Of a stretch of DNA of 64,000 bases, positions 1-8,131 are shown piece after piece. Positions within the stretch are counted from its first letter, which is position 1. Each line of letters opens with the position of its first letter. The notes beneath the pieces were generated by a model that did not search any database, had not been told where the DNA came from, and worked only from the letters and a program-made list of their open reading frames with translations. Both the position numbers and the translations under genes were made by a program. The DNA is from Paracoccus saliphilus. Lineage in GTDB: Bacteria > Pseudomonadota > Alphaproteobacteria > Rhodobacterales > Rhodobacteraceae. The DNA lies in NCBI GenBank assembly GCA_003255745.1, contig QKYL01000146.1, positions 97,537-161,536 on the forward strand, read 5' to 3'.

Positions 1-16
1 TGGACGGGCACGACCG

Positions 17-808
17 GTGCGCGCGGATCGGAACAGGGTGACGTTCAAGGCAGCACCCCTCATGCGGCGCCCGGACGGCGGCAAGCTGCCCGTTGTCTCG
101 GCCCCAAAGATTCCCCCGGTGCAGGTGCCCGTGCTGCATCACCCGGATTCGATCTATGCCGAAACCCTCCGCCACATCCGGCTGGCCGCCAACAGGCTTT
201 CCGGCGATGCGGCCCCCATCACCGGCGTCACCTCGTTCCACCCCTATCAGGGGCGCGCGCTGGTTACGCTCAACCTGGCGGGACAGATCGCAGCCACCTC
301 GGGCAAGCGGGTCCTGCTGATCGACACCGACAGCCGCAGCCGCCGCCTCAGCCACGTGATGGGTGTGGCCGACAAGTCTGGGCTGAGCGACCTGCCCGAG
401 GCCGCGACCGACTGGCGTTCAATGCTGCACGACGTGACCGACAGCCAGCTGACCGTCCTTCCTTGCGGCCAAGGATCCAAGGGGGCGGGTGACGACCTTG
501 TTCTTGCCAAGGCACTGCGGAAGGTGCTGTCCGAGGTGGACGACAGGTATGGCCATGTCATCCTGGACGTGCCTCCGCTTTATCCGGTGGCCCAAGGGAT
601 GGCCGTTGCGCGCGAATTGCCCGGCTGCGTCATCGTGGCCGAGTGGGGCGCGACGCCTAGGGACATGATCGACCTGGTTCTGACGAATCTGCCCGAGTTG
701 GAGACGACATGCCTTGGGGTAGTATATGACCGGGTGATCCCACGGCGGTTGCAGACCTATCTGGCGCCTGGCTCCGTCGAACGCATGCTTGTGTCTTCAA
801 GGGCTTGA
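17..808 (+). CDS. BY-kinase/CpsD-like polysaccharide ATPase homolog with degenerate P-loop (5' end may lie outside window)
   Basis: This resembles the cytoplasmic ATPase domain of ExoP/Wzc/CpsD tyrosine kinases, which control polysaccharide chain length and export. Seen: a Walker A' strand (LLIDTD, residues 101-106), a Walker B strand (VILDVPP, about 181-187) and the GVVYDRV strand near the C-terminus. The Walker A position reads HPYQGRALVTLNLA (75-88), where the family has a GKS/T core, so the ATP-binding Lys and Ser/Thr are missing. There is no C-terminal Tyr cluster. The frame has no stop back to the window edge, so the GTG at 17 or ATG at 62 may not be the true start. A regulatory pseudo-kinase is inferred from the company of exoY, wzx and wzy-type genes. 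Confidence 0.7.
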   Translation: MRADRNRVTFKAAPLMRRPDGGKLPVVSAPKIPPVQVPVLHHPDSIYAETLRHIRLAANRLSGDAAPITGVTSFHPYQGRALVTLNLAGQIAATSGKRVLLIDTDSRSRRLSHVMGVADKSGLSDLPEAATDWRSMLHDVTDSQLTVLPCGQGSKGAGDDLVLAKALRKVLSEVDDRYGHVILDVPPLYPVAQGMAVARELPGCVIVAEWGATPRDMIDLVLTNLPELETTCLGVVYDRVIPRRLQTYLAPGSVERMLVSSRA

Positions 809-908
809 AGTTAGCCGCCTGCACACCATCTACGCAACTGCCGATAGAAACGAAAAAACTGTTTCACTTTTCCTGAGAAACGGCTCAAAGTTTCGAGAGG
901 GGGGAACT

Positions 909-1199
909 ATGTTCGTAGTTGCGTATCTGATCGCGCTTGTTTCAGCGGCTGCCGCAGTGACCGTATCCGGGCTTCTCTCGGGGCTCGGGGGCGGGACAAT
1001 CCTTTTGCGGGTCATGCTGCTGGTGGGGGGCGCACAGGTGCTGGTGCTGGCGGTGGTGGCCGGACTGGTTGTGCTTCAGAACTGGCGCGGGTTCGGTCCT
1101 TCGAACCGGCGGTCGAGAACTTCCGCATCGAATATCTGCCGATGGGAACCGGATGGAATAGGGGGCGGCTCGTTCGGGCGCCGTCATCGCCATCGCTGA
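909..1199 (+). CDS. Small two-helix membrane protein, unknown function
   Basis: A 96-residue protein. The ATG at 909 follows a purine-rich Shine-Dalgarno (gagagggggg) at good spacing. Two hydrophobic helices are visible (residues about 2-22 and 30-56), joined by a short glycine-rich turn (GLGGG). The tail is basic and rich in Arg, Ser and Gly, and looks of low complexity. No family is recognised. It lies 100 bp after the BY-kinase-like gene on the same strand, so it may be co-transcribed with the polysaccharide genes. The odd tail could reflect a frameshift near the end of the membrane part, which cannot be judged here. Confidence 0.5.
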   Translation: MFVVAYLIALVSAAAAVTVSGLLSGLGGGTILLRVMLLVGGAQVLVLAVVAGLVVLQNWRGFGPSNRRSRTSASNICRWEPDGIGGGSFGRRHRHR

Positions 1200-1834
1200 G
1201 CATGTCCGCCACCTTGGCCGCAAGACGGCCTTTGCTCCGAATCGTCCGCGCTTCGAAGAAGGCGCCCATGCAGCAATTGTTCTTCAGGTCTCTGCCGATC
1301 GGGCAGGCAGAGCCCGATACAGAACCCCAGAACTGACTTGCGATCCGAAAGCATCGGCCGAAAAGCGAGTGGGTTGGCTCAAGGGCACAACAGCAGAACT
1401 GCGTCATCCGGCAAAGCGGTCATGCAACGCATGGAAAAAATCATGTTTCTCATCAACACCCTATGAGGCATGATGAAGCGCGGACGCCATGGATCTAGGC
1501 TCTTGATAGCGCCATAGTCGACCGCTGCGACGCGACCCTCGGAGCGGTTCCATTTGCACGGCAAAACCTCGCCAAAGGCGGGAACCTGATCCTTTGATAG
1601 CGCAACCTGCCAAAAAAGACAGGTCTGGCATGACCTACAGCTTTTATTAAATTTTTCATTAACTTCCGAAGAAAAAAAAAGGTCGTGATCCACGCTCTCC
1701 TCTCAGTTGTGGCTTAAAGCCTTGAAAAACCCTCACTTACCGTAAAGATTTCGCCCGTACCCCTTCGTCTAGGTCGTTATGGCCAAAAGGTTAGGTAAGG
1801 GTTCCGTAATTGGTCTTTCCAGGAGGGTGACTTG
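1200..1834 (+). promoter_or_regulatory. Long non-coding leader upstream of exoY
   Basis: About 630 bp with no convincing gene. The stretch 1640-1690 is unusually AT-rich for this genome, with runs of T and A. Between 1728 and 1803 lies a spaced inverted repeat: aaccctcacttacc at 1728-1741 and ggtaagggtt at 1794-1803, about 50 bp apart, ending close to the exoY Shine-Dalgarno. A regulated promoter for exoY is inferred from the position. No specific regulator can be named. Confidence 0.4.
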
Positions 1835-2563
1835 ATGAATTTGACCCGGCTATATTCGTCGCAGGCAGATGCGCAAAAAATTGATTTCAGGGTATCCGCA
1901 AATCCCGCTGTCCAAGCAGGCCGCAACAGGGGTGCCGTCACATCCGAACCCGTCGGCGGGCGCCCGAAGCGTGTGCTGGACATTGCCTTGGTTCTGGCCG
2001 TGCTTCCCTTCCTGTTCATCATTCTGGCGGGGCTGGCGCTGATCGTCAAGGCGACCGCCAAGGGCCCGGTGCTGTACGGTCACAAGCGCGTGGGCTTCAA
2101 CGGCCGCGAGTTTCGTTGCTGGAAATTCCGCACCATGGTCGTGAACGGCGACGAGGTGCTGCGCCGGCACCTGCAGGAAAACCCCAAGGATGCCGTCCTG
2201 TGGAACACGACGCGCAAGTTGAACGACGATCCGCGCGTCACCCCCGTAGGCAAAGTCCTGCGGAAGCTGAGCCTGGACGAACTGCCCCAGCTTTTGAACG
2301 TGCTGACAGGTGACATGAGCCTGGTGGGTCCCCGTCCTGTGGTTCAGGACGAACTGGATAACTATGGCAGCACGGCGCCCTATTACCTGTCCACCCGGCC
2401 CGGCCTGACCGGCCTGTGGCAGGTCAGCGGCCGCAGCGACACGACCTACAGCGAACGTGTCCGGCTGGACCGCCAGTACATCATGAACTGGAGCTTGGCC
2501 CAGGACATGACCATCATGTTCAAGACCTTGCCCGCCCTGCTCAGTTCGCGTGGAGCGCGCTGA
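1835..2563 (+). CDS. exoY: Undecaprenyl-phosphate sugar phosphotransferase (ExoY type)
   Basis: Transfers a sugar-1-phosphate from a UDP-sugar to undecaprenyl phosphate at the inner membrane, the priming step of exopolysaccharide synthesis. The 242-residue protein has one N-terminal membrane helix (about 47-71) followed by the bacterial sugar transferase domain with KFRTM (97-101), DELPQL (148-153), SLVGPRP (162-168) and RPGLTGLWQVSGRS. Length fits the short ExoY class rather than the long WbaP class. The ATG at 1835 sits 7 nt after AGGAGGG; the in-frame TTG one codon earlier is less likely. The sugar is probably galactose or glucose, which the sequence cannot decide. Confidence 0.9.
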   Translation: MNLTRLYSSQADAQKIDFRVSANPAVQAGRNRGAVTSEPVGGRPKRVLDIALVLAVLPFLFIILAGLALIVKATAKGPVLYGHKRVGFNGREFRCWKFRTMVVNGDEVLRRHLQENPKDAVLWNTTRKLNDDPRVTPVGKVLRKLSLDELPQLLNVLTGDMSLVGPRPVVQDELDNYGSTAPYYLSTRPGLTGLWQVSGRSDTTYSERVRLDRQYIMNWSLAQDMTIMFKTLPALLSSRGAR

Positions 2564-2702
2564 CAGCGGGCAACCGGCGCCTGCCCGGTCCAGCGACATG
2601 CGGCACCTTATGCTTCTTCAACATGCGCAAAATGAAAAGCCCCCGGTGACGGTCAGAGGCATCTTACGCCAAGGCCCGAACTAACTGCCGATAGCCCTCG
2701 TG

Positions 2703-2725
2703 CCCCCCGTTGTCGGGGGCCTTTT
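2703..2725 (+). terminator. Rho-independent terminator after exoY
   Basis: Stem cccccg/cggggg with loop ttgt (2704-2719), then a short T run (2722-2725). It lies between exoY and the converging glycosyltransferase gene. Confidence 0.6.
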
Positions 2726-2803
2726 GGTATGCGGCCATAGCCTGCCGCAAATCGGCGCGCGGCGCAGCACCGGCACGGGACCACCGGCTATCCGTGATCG
2801 AGG

Positions 2804-3946
2804 TCAGCTTTCGCGGACCGCCCGATCGAGCCACGTCGCCCATTCGGGAAGCGGCGACAGGGTTTGGTCGCGCCCCGCGCTGGCCTCGGCCGCGACCAGT
2901 GCGGCAGCCTGCGCCGGAGGCGTCGTCCAGCGGCCCCCCGGCGCCGGCAGATCAGGGCAAGAGGCCGGAACTTTGGCGGCGGGTGCGGCCAAGGTGGACG
3001 CCCGGGCGCGGCGGCGCCGGTCCTGGACGCTGCCCAGCAGACGCACCAGCATTGCAGGATCAAGAAGCCGGGGCGCCGCGCGCAGCAGATGGCGGTTCTT
3101 GATGTCCCGCACCAGAATCTCATACTTCAAGGCTTGGTAAAGCTGCCGTTCCACCTTGGCCGCAACCGCGCGCGCAGCGGGGTCGGCAAAATGCGGCAAC
3201 CCGCGGTGGGCCGCCAGAATGGCTGCCGTCGTCTCGACCGACAGGCGGTGCGAGACAGAGCCTGCATGCCTGCGATAGCCGTAAAGCGGGTCGGGCATCA
3301 TGATGAACCGGGCGCCCTGGACCAGCAGGCGGATGATCAGTTCGTTGTCTTCGCCGATCTTCAGGCTCTCGTCATAGAGATTGCCCCCCAGGACGCGGCG
3401 CGAGATCAGCGGTTTGAGATAGCCAAATGAAGGAACCCCCGGCTCTCCCGCGCTGCCGCGCAGGAACATGGCCACATCCAGCGAAACAGGCGCCGTCAAG
3501 CCCAAGGGCTGAAGCAGCGTCCGGCCACCCGTGGCCTCGACGGTCCCGAAATGAACCAGGTCATCGGCCACGATATCGGCGCCCTGCGCCACGGCCACCG
3601 CCAGCAGCCGCTCGAGCCGCCGGGGGTGGATCAGGTCGTCGCTGTCGACAATCGCGATCCAGTCCCCCCCTGCCGCGCGCAGGGCGCGGTTGCGGGTGCC
3701 TGCGGGACCCATTGTCCGGTCCGAAGGCAGGATGCGCAGGCGATCATCCGCAATGGAAGCTGCCACCTGAAGGCTGTCGTCGTCCGAGGCATCATCCGCC
3801 AGCAGCAACTCGATCCGGGAATGGCTCTGGGCCAGGACTGCCCGGATCGCGGCACCCAAGTGACGGGCCCCGCGATAGTTGGCCATGATGACGCTGATCA
3901 GCGGCTGGCCAACGGGACCTGCTTCTGCCGTTGCTTGGTGTTCCAT
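2804..3946 (-). CDS. Family 2 glycosyltransferase
   Basis: A GT-A fold inverting glycosyltransferase, likely adding one sugar of the exopolysaccharide repeat at the cytoplasmic face. The 380-residue protein begins the domain with PLISVIMANYRGARHL, carries the nucleotide-sugar aspartate pair in LLADDASDDDS and the DxD-type motif in IAIVDSDDLIHPRRL, and has an acceptor-side motif IGEDNELIIRLL. The C-terminal 100 residues are Arg/Ala-rich and not recognised. The frame stays open far upstream through the next gene; the ATG at 3946 is chosen because homology begins about 17 residues later, though a Shine-Dalgarno is weak. It is the last of three minus-strand genes (GH16, polymerase, GT2). Donor sugar unknown. 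Confidence 0.85.
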   Translation of the reverse strand: MEHQATAEAGPVGQPLISVIMANYRGARHLGAAIRAVLAQSHSRIELLLADDASDDDSLQVAASIADDRLRILPSDRTMGPAGTRNRALRAAGGDWIAIVDSDDLIHPRRLERLLAVAVAQGADIVADDLVHFGTVEATGGRTLLQPLGLTAPVSLDVAMFLRGSAGEPGVPSFGYLKPLISRRVLGGNLYDESLKIGEDNELIIRLLVQGARFIMMPDPLYGYRRHAGSVSHRLSVETTAAILAAHRGLPHFADPAARAVAAKVERQLYQALKYEILVRDIKNRHLLRAAPRLLDPAMLVRLLGSVQDRRRRARASTLAAPAAKVPASCPDLPAPGGRWTTPPAQAAALVAAEASAGRDQTLSPLPEWATWLDRAVRES

Positions 3947-4017
3947 GCCGGTGACGCGCCTTTGGTTCTTGATGCCCCGCCTGCATATCCGCCGGGCGCG
4001 GGGACGACAACCGACGG

Positions 4018-5316
4018 TCAGGCCAGCCGCAAAACGCGCGTCCGCGCAGATGGCGCGGCTTGGAGGGACGGTGCAGCCAAGCGGAAGCTGCGTCCGTAAT
4101 AAAGGGCGGCCACCACCAGGACGGTCAAGATGTCGAACTGGAAGAAATAAACGACCTCGACCCACATCAGGATCAGCTGCCGGACCATCAGCACGGCCAG
4201 AAACAGCGAAGCAGCCGACCGCGCCTGCACCGCCCAGGACAGTGCCAGATAAACCGCCGTGATGAACAGCACGGCCTGAATGGCCACGCCGGTCAGGCCG
4301 ATCTCGACCGCGTTCGAGATCAACGTATTGTGAAAATTGAAGCCGCTGCGGGCTTCGATCCCGAATATTGCCCAAAGTTCTTCGGCCAAGGGATTGCCAT
4401 GGACCCAGAAGGCCTGGAAGCCGACACCCCGCAGGGGCCGCTCCATGATCTCGGCCAAGGCGATCCCCCACAGCTCCGTCCGCCCCGTCAGCGTCATGTC
4501 CTTGCCGGTCGCGTTCAGGAATTCCGCCGCAAGTTCGTCCAGGATGGTCGTAATCATGACCCCTGCGGCTGCCAGCAAAACAATCGACAGCACGATCACC
4601 AACAGGCGCGTCGGCGCCTGCATCCGGCGCAGCAGCAGCAGCGGCCCGACCGCCGCCACGGAAACTGCCACGGCGGCAAGGGCACCGGTGGAATTGCCCA
4701 TCACCATCAGGGTGGCGCCCAGTCCCGCACCGACAAGCGCCAGCAGACGCCAGGCCCAGGACATGCGGCGGTCCAGAAGCACGGCCAGCCCCACCAGGAA
4801 CAGCAGGCCCATGGCAAAGGCCAAGGCATTCTTGCTGCCATAGATCCCCAGATAGCCCATCCCGTCCCCGCGGGCGTTGCCCGAGGCCAGGCTGAGAACG
4901 CCGGCGATGAAATGGGTCAGGAGCACGATCTTGACCAGTGCCTGCGGGCCGATCCTCTGGCAGATGGCCAGCGCGATCACGACCGTCAGCATCAGCTGGA
5001 TGCCATAGCGCAGGCTGACGCCGGGATAGTGCGACCAGGCGAACGAAACCAGGCACCAAGTTGCCATCGCGATCAACAGCCATTCCCGCCGCGCCGCCCG
5101 AAATACCCCGTCGGGGCCCGTGACGATCAGGATCATGCCCCCCAGAAGGAACAACAACGCCCCCTCGGTCCCCAGAAGCGGGAGCAACGTCAGGCCCAGG
5201 ATGGAAAAGAACGCGATAACCACGTCGGGCGTCCAGCGGATCGTCAGGCCCCGCCCCGGCGCGCGGCGGCGGACAGCACGACTGCCCGATGCCCGTGCAG
5301 GGGGGCTGGTCAGCAT
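4018..5316 (-). CDS. O-antigen ligase / polysaccharide polymerase family membrane protein
   Basis: A polytopic protein of 432 residues with 10 to 12 hydrophobic helices, of the O-antigen ligase/Wzy superfamily, which joins lipid-linked sugar repeats in the periplasm. The large periplasmic loop shows the family's TGRTELW motif (about 288-294) and a following FNFHNTLISNAVEIGL segment, where His-Asn is typical. Its start overlaps the end of the upstream GH16 gene by 7 bp, so both are probably translated from one message. Wzy-like polymerase is favoured over LPS ligase because flippase, priming transferase and glycanase are neighbours. Confidence 0.85.
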   Translation of the reverse strand: MLTSPPARASGSRAVRRRAPGRGLTIRWTPDVVIAFFSILGLTLLPLLGTEGALLFLLGGMILIVTGPDGVFRAARREWLLIAMATWCLVSFAWSHYPGVSLRYGIQLMLTVVIALAICQRIGPQALVKIVLLTHFIAGVLSLASGNARGDGMGYLGIYGSKNALAFAMGLLFLVGLAVLLDRRMSWAWRLLALVGAGLGATLMVMGNSTGALAAVAVSVAAVGPLLLLRRMQAPTRLLVIVLSIVLLAAAGVMITTILDELAAEFLNATGKDMTLTGRTELWGIALAEIMERPLRGVGFQAFWVHGNPLAEELWAIFGIEARSGFNFHNTLISNAVEIGLTGVAIQAVLFITAVYLALSWAVQARSAASLFLAVLMVRQLILMWVEVVYFFQFDILTVLVVAALYYGRSFRLAAPSLQAAPSARTRVLRLA

Positions 5317-6104
5317 GTGATCGACTCGGGGAACAGGCAGGACTGGCCAAGGGGGGTATAGGCCAGCCAGTCAACCTCATAGGTCAAGGGTCCCGTGCGC
5401 GGTCCCTGCTTGCCCATCCAGTCGGTCAGTTCGGTCGTGCTCCAGAATGACATGAAGATCTTTTGCGGGTTGCCGGGCAGGTCGGATCCCGGCTGGGTCT
5501 GATGCACCTGCCGGCCATCCAGGAACCAGGTGATGCGCTCGGGCTCCCACTGCATCGCAACCGTGTGAAACTCCTCATCCAGCGGCGGCTGCACGGGCAC
5601 GGTCCCGCCGTTGAGGGGCTTGCCGTCGACATAGGTGTTGAACGTGACCTCGCCAGGGTCACGGGTCAGGATCTCGATGTCGATTTCGTCATGGGGCATC
5701 CCGTGCACGGGTCCCGCATAGGTAAAGACAGATGCGTTCAGCCCCGAGGCGCGGGGCGTCCTGATCCGCGCCTCGATCGTTCCGTGCTGGACAAAGCCCT
5801 TGCTCTGGACCTCGCCGCAGGTGGCGCCGGTTCCTTTCTGGGGATCGGCCGGAATATGAGCCAGCCGCAGATGCCCTTCCGCCACCGAAACGGCGTTGCG
5901 CGACCACTTGCAGTCCATCCAGTCACCATTGCTCCACCCGTCCGAGATGTACCAGCGGCGGTTGTCCAGCCTCAGATGGCTGAAGTCATCTTTGAAGCCT
6001 TCCTGAATCAGGGGGCCAGGTGTTTCGGCCCGCGCCGGCACCGCCGCGACAGCGATCAGGGCCGACAGGCCAGCGGATGCAACAAAGCTGTGGGTCGGGG
6101 TCAT
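5310..6104 (-). CDS. Secreted glycoside hydrolase family 16 endo-glycanase
   Basis: A 264-residue secreted glycanase of the ExoK/ExsH and lichenase class, which cleaves beta-glucans or similar polysaccharides. A signal peptide (hydrophobic 8-24, cleavage after ARA at about 26) precedes the GH16 jelly roll. The catalytic signature is HDEIDIEIL, with the predicted nucleophile Glu140, helper Asp142 and acid/base Glu144 all present. The later WEPERITWFLDGRQVHQT segment is also typical. It is the first gene of the minus-strand set and overlaps the polymerase gene. In rhizobial clusters such enzymes trim or size the nascent exopolysaccharide, which is the likely role here. Confidence 0.88.
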   Translation of the reverse strand: MTPTHSFVASAGLSALIAVAAVPARAETPGPLIQEGFKDDFSHLRLDNRRWYISDGWSNGDWMDCKWSRNAVSVAEGHLRLAHIPADPQKGTGATCGEVQSKGFVQHGTIEARIRTPRASGLNASVFTYAGPVHGMPHDEIDIEILTRDPGEVTFNTYVDGKPLNGGTVPVQPPLDEEFHTVAMQWEPERITWFLDGRQVHQTQPGSDLPGNPQKIFMSFWSTTELTDWMGKQGPRTGPLTYEVDWLAYTPLGQSCLFPESITC

Positions 6105-6761
6105 GGATCATCCTCGGCCGAAATTCCGACAAGCGCCGAAGTGGCTGCCTGCTACCTGATCGGTTATGAAAGCCCGGCAGAAACAGGTCAATTGCAAGCT
6201 GCAAACAAGAATCCGTGCATTGTGGGGAAAAACAGGCGCTCTTGGGCGCTGTTGCCGCCGCCGACCGTACCTGCGACGGCCGGAAAACGGGGCAGCTCCC
6301 AATGCTTTGGCAGCCATCTGCCGGCAAAAGGACGCAGGGTAAACGCCGGTCCTGATCGTATCGGCAGCCCCAGCTGGCAAGGCACAAAACACCCAGATTT
6401 CAACCGGATCGCGGAAGGTTGCCGGCCCTTGCAGGGACTTGCAGGTGCGGCCCGGCCCGCTGCAGCGCCCCGATGGCCTGTCCCTGCCGGGCGGAAAGAA
6501 GCCGACGCAGGTCCCCCGCCCTGTCGGGTTGAACGGAAATTCGTTAACCAAGGCGCATATCGACAGGACCCGGGTGTAACTCCCGGGTGGCTCTTCCGGC
6601 CGCCGATCCGCCGGACAACAGCATGAACCCTGGCTGCGCGACCGTTCGCCAGCCAAGGGAACGGCCGGGCGGATCTGCGTCGCCGCATCCAGACATGACC
6701 CCTCTTGCGCCCGGCATAGGATGCCGCGCCAAGGTGCCGTTGCTGAGACAGGATTACCTTG
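6105..6761. other. Divergent intergenic region between GH16 and acyltransferase genes
   Basis: About 650 bp separating two divergently transcribed parts of the polysaccharide locus. No credible gene is seen: open frames here have no ribosome site or recognisable domain. It must hold the promoters of both directions, but no clear -35/-10 pair or named operator could be assigned. Confidence 0.4.
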
Positions 6762-7952
6762 ATGACCTCCCTCGCTGCACCGCCCTCGCAAACTGCCCGC
6801 ATTGCCGCATTCGATGGACTTCGCGGCGTGGCGGCGGTCATCGTGGTCGTATTCCACTATCTGTGCATGCTGCACCCGTCCTGGGCCCCCATCTCCGACG
6901 ACGTTGAACTGCTGGCCCACACGCCCGTGCATATTCTGTGGAACGGCCGGCTGGCCGTGTCGGTCTTCTTTGTCCTGTCCGGCTTCGTCATGGCCGCCGC
7001 CGCCGAGCGTCGCCGCGACCTGCTGGTCGTCACTGCGGCCGCGCGATACCTGCGCCTTGCCGTGCCGGCCACCGCCAGCTGCGTTCTGGCGTGGCTCTGG
7101 CTGGTGTCATTCCCAAGCAGCGCCACCCAGTTGCAGGGCGCGCTGGATGAACCGTCGCGCTGGCTGGACTATACGTATCAGCAGCCGATCCCGCCGGTAT
7201 GGCACGCCCTTGCGGATGGCGCGGTGGCCAATTTCCTGCGCGGCTATTCCCGCTTCAACAACGTCTTGTGGACCATGCAGATCGAGCTGTTCGGCTCGCT
7301 TGCGATCTTCCTGCTTTATGCGGTGACGCGCGGCGCGGCGCGGCTGGCAACGCTGGCCGCCTCGGGCGCGGCTGTCCTCTTGTGGTTCAGCGATGCTTAT
7401 CTTGGCTTCATCTTTGGCGCGGCGCTTTACGAAGGGCATCGGCGGGGCTTGTTCCAGTCGGTCCCGGCGGTGGTCGCGGTCATAGCATTGGCGATGGCGG
7501 TCGCCTTGGGGGGGCCGGGCGAAGGCGCGCATCTTCGGCTTAATCTGCCTGATGTCCCTGACCAGTGGCAGATGGGCACGGCGCGCGGCGTGATGAATGC
7601 GGTCGCGGCGGCATTGCTGACCTTTGGGGTGCTGGCGCTGCCGGCTTTCACCCGTGCCTTGTCCCGTCCGCTGCCTGTCTTTCTTGGGCGGATCTCGTTC
7701 GGGCTGTACCTCGTGCATGTGCCGCCGCTTTATTCGATCGTCGCCTGGTCCTATCTTCAAGACGTTCCCGAATATGTTCTGGCCCCTGTCTACGGGATCG
7801 GCATGCTGATCCTGGCTTGGATATTCACGCTGCTGGTGGACGAACCCTCGCTGCGCTGGCTGTCGGGCTGGCGCAAGCGGGCCGGGCGCATCCGGATCGC
7901 CCCGCCCGGGCGGACCCAAAGTTATGGTCCACCCGCCCCGCGTCGGTCTTGA
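6762..7952 (+). CDS. Acyltransferase family 3 membrane protein (polysaccharide O-acylation)
   Basis: A 396-residue integral membrane acyltransferase of the OafA/ExoZ group, which moves acetyl or succinyl groups onto exported sugars. The N-terminal signature ARIAAFDGLRGVAAVIVVVFHY contains the Arg and His of the family, and VSVFFVLSGFVMA is the second typical segment. About ten hydrophobic helices follow, with GRISFGLYLVHVPP near the C-terminus. The ATG at 6762 has an aggat ribosome site about 8 nt upstream; the TTG one codon earlier is less likely. The polysaccharide neighbours suggest it decorates the exopolysaccharide repeat. The acyl group cannot be read from sequence. Confidence 0.88.
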   Translation: MTSLAAPPSQTARIAAFDGLRGVAAVIVVVFHYLCMLHPSWAPISDDVELLAHTPVHILWNGRLAVSVFFVLSGFVMAAAAERRRDLLVVTAAARYLRLAVPATASCVLAWLWLVSFPSSATQLQGALDEPSRWLDYTYQQPIPPVWHALADGAVANFLRGYSRFNNVLWTMQIELFGSLAIFLLYAVTRGAARLATLAASGAAVLLWFSDAYLGFIFGAALYEGHRRGLFQSVPAVVAVIALAMAVALGGPGEGAHLRLNLPDVPDQWQMGTARGVMNAVAAALLTFGVLALPAFTRALSRPLPVFLGRISFGLYLVHVPPLYSIVAWSYLQDVPEYVLAPVYGIGMLILAWIFTLLVDEPSLRWLSGWRKRAGRIRIAPPGRTQSYGPPAPRRS

Positions 7953-8131
7953 CGCCTGCGATGTGAAACCCGACAAGGCATCCTGGCGTTCGGGCTGATC
8001 CTTGAGCGCAGGCACCGCGCGCGATCACGGCTCTTTGCAATGAACATGGACAGCCAAGTCGCTATCTAGGCTGCCAAGTTAAAGTCGTTAATCTTTTGCC
8101 CGAAAGGGCTCCGCCGCCCTTGGCGTGCCGA

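Noticed and set aside
1643..1663. TTAA..TTAAC pair as a CtrA site
   Set aside because: The spacing is 8, not the 7 of the known CtrA motif.
1379..1693. Minus-strand 104-codon frame in the leader of exoY
   Set aside because: No ribosome site, no known domain, and it crosses the AT-rich promoter-like part. A small gene cannot be fully excluded.
2804..5380. An 858-codon minus-strand open frame
   Set aside because: Its last 380 codons are the GT2 gene, but the front is an out-of-frame shadow of the polymerase and glycanase genes with Gly/Arg/Pro-rich nonsense.
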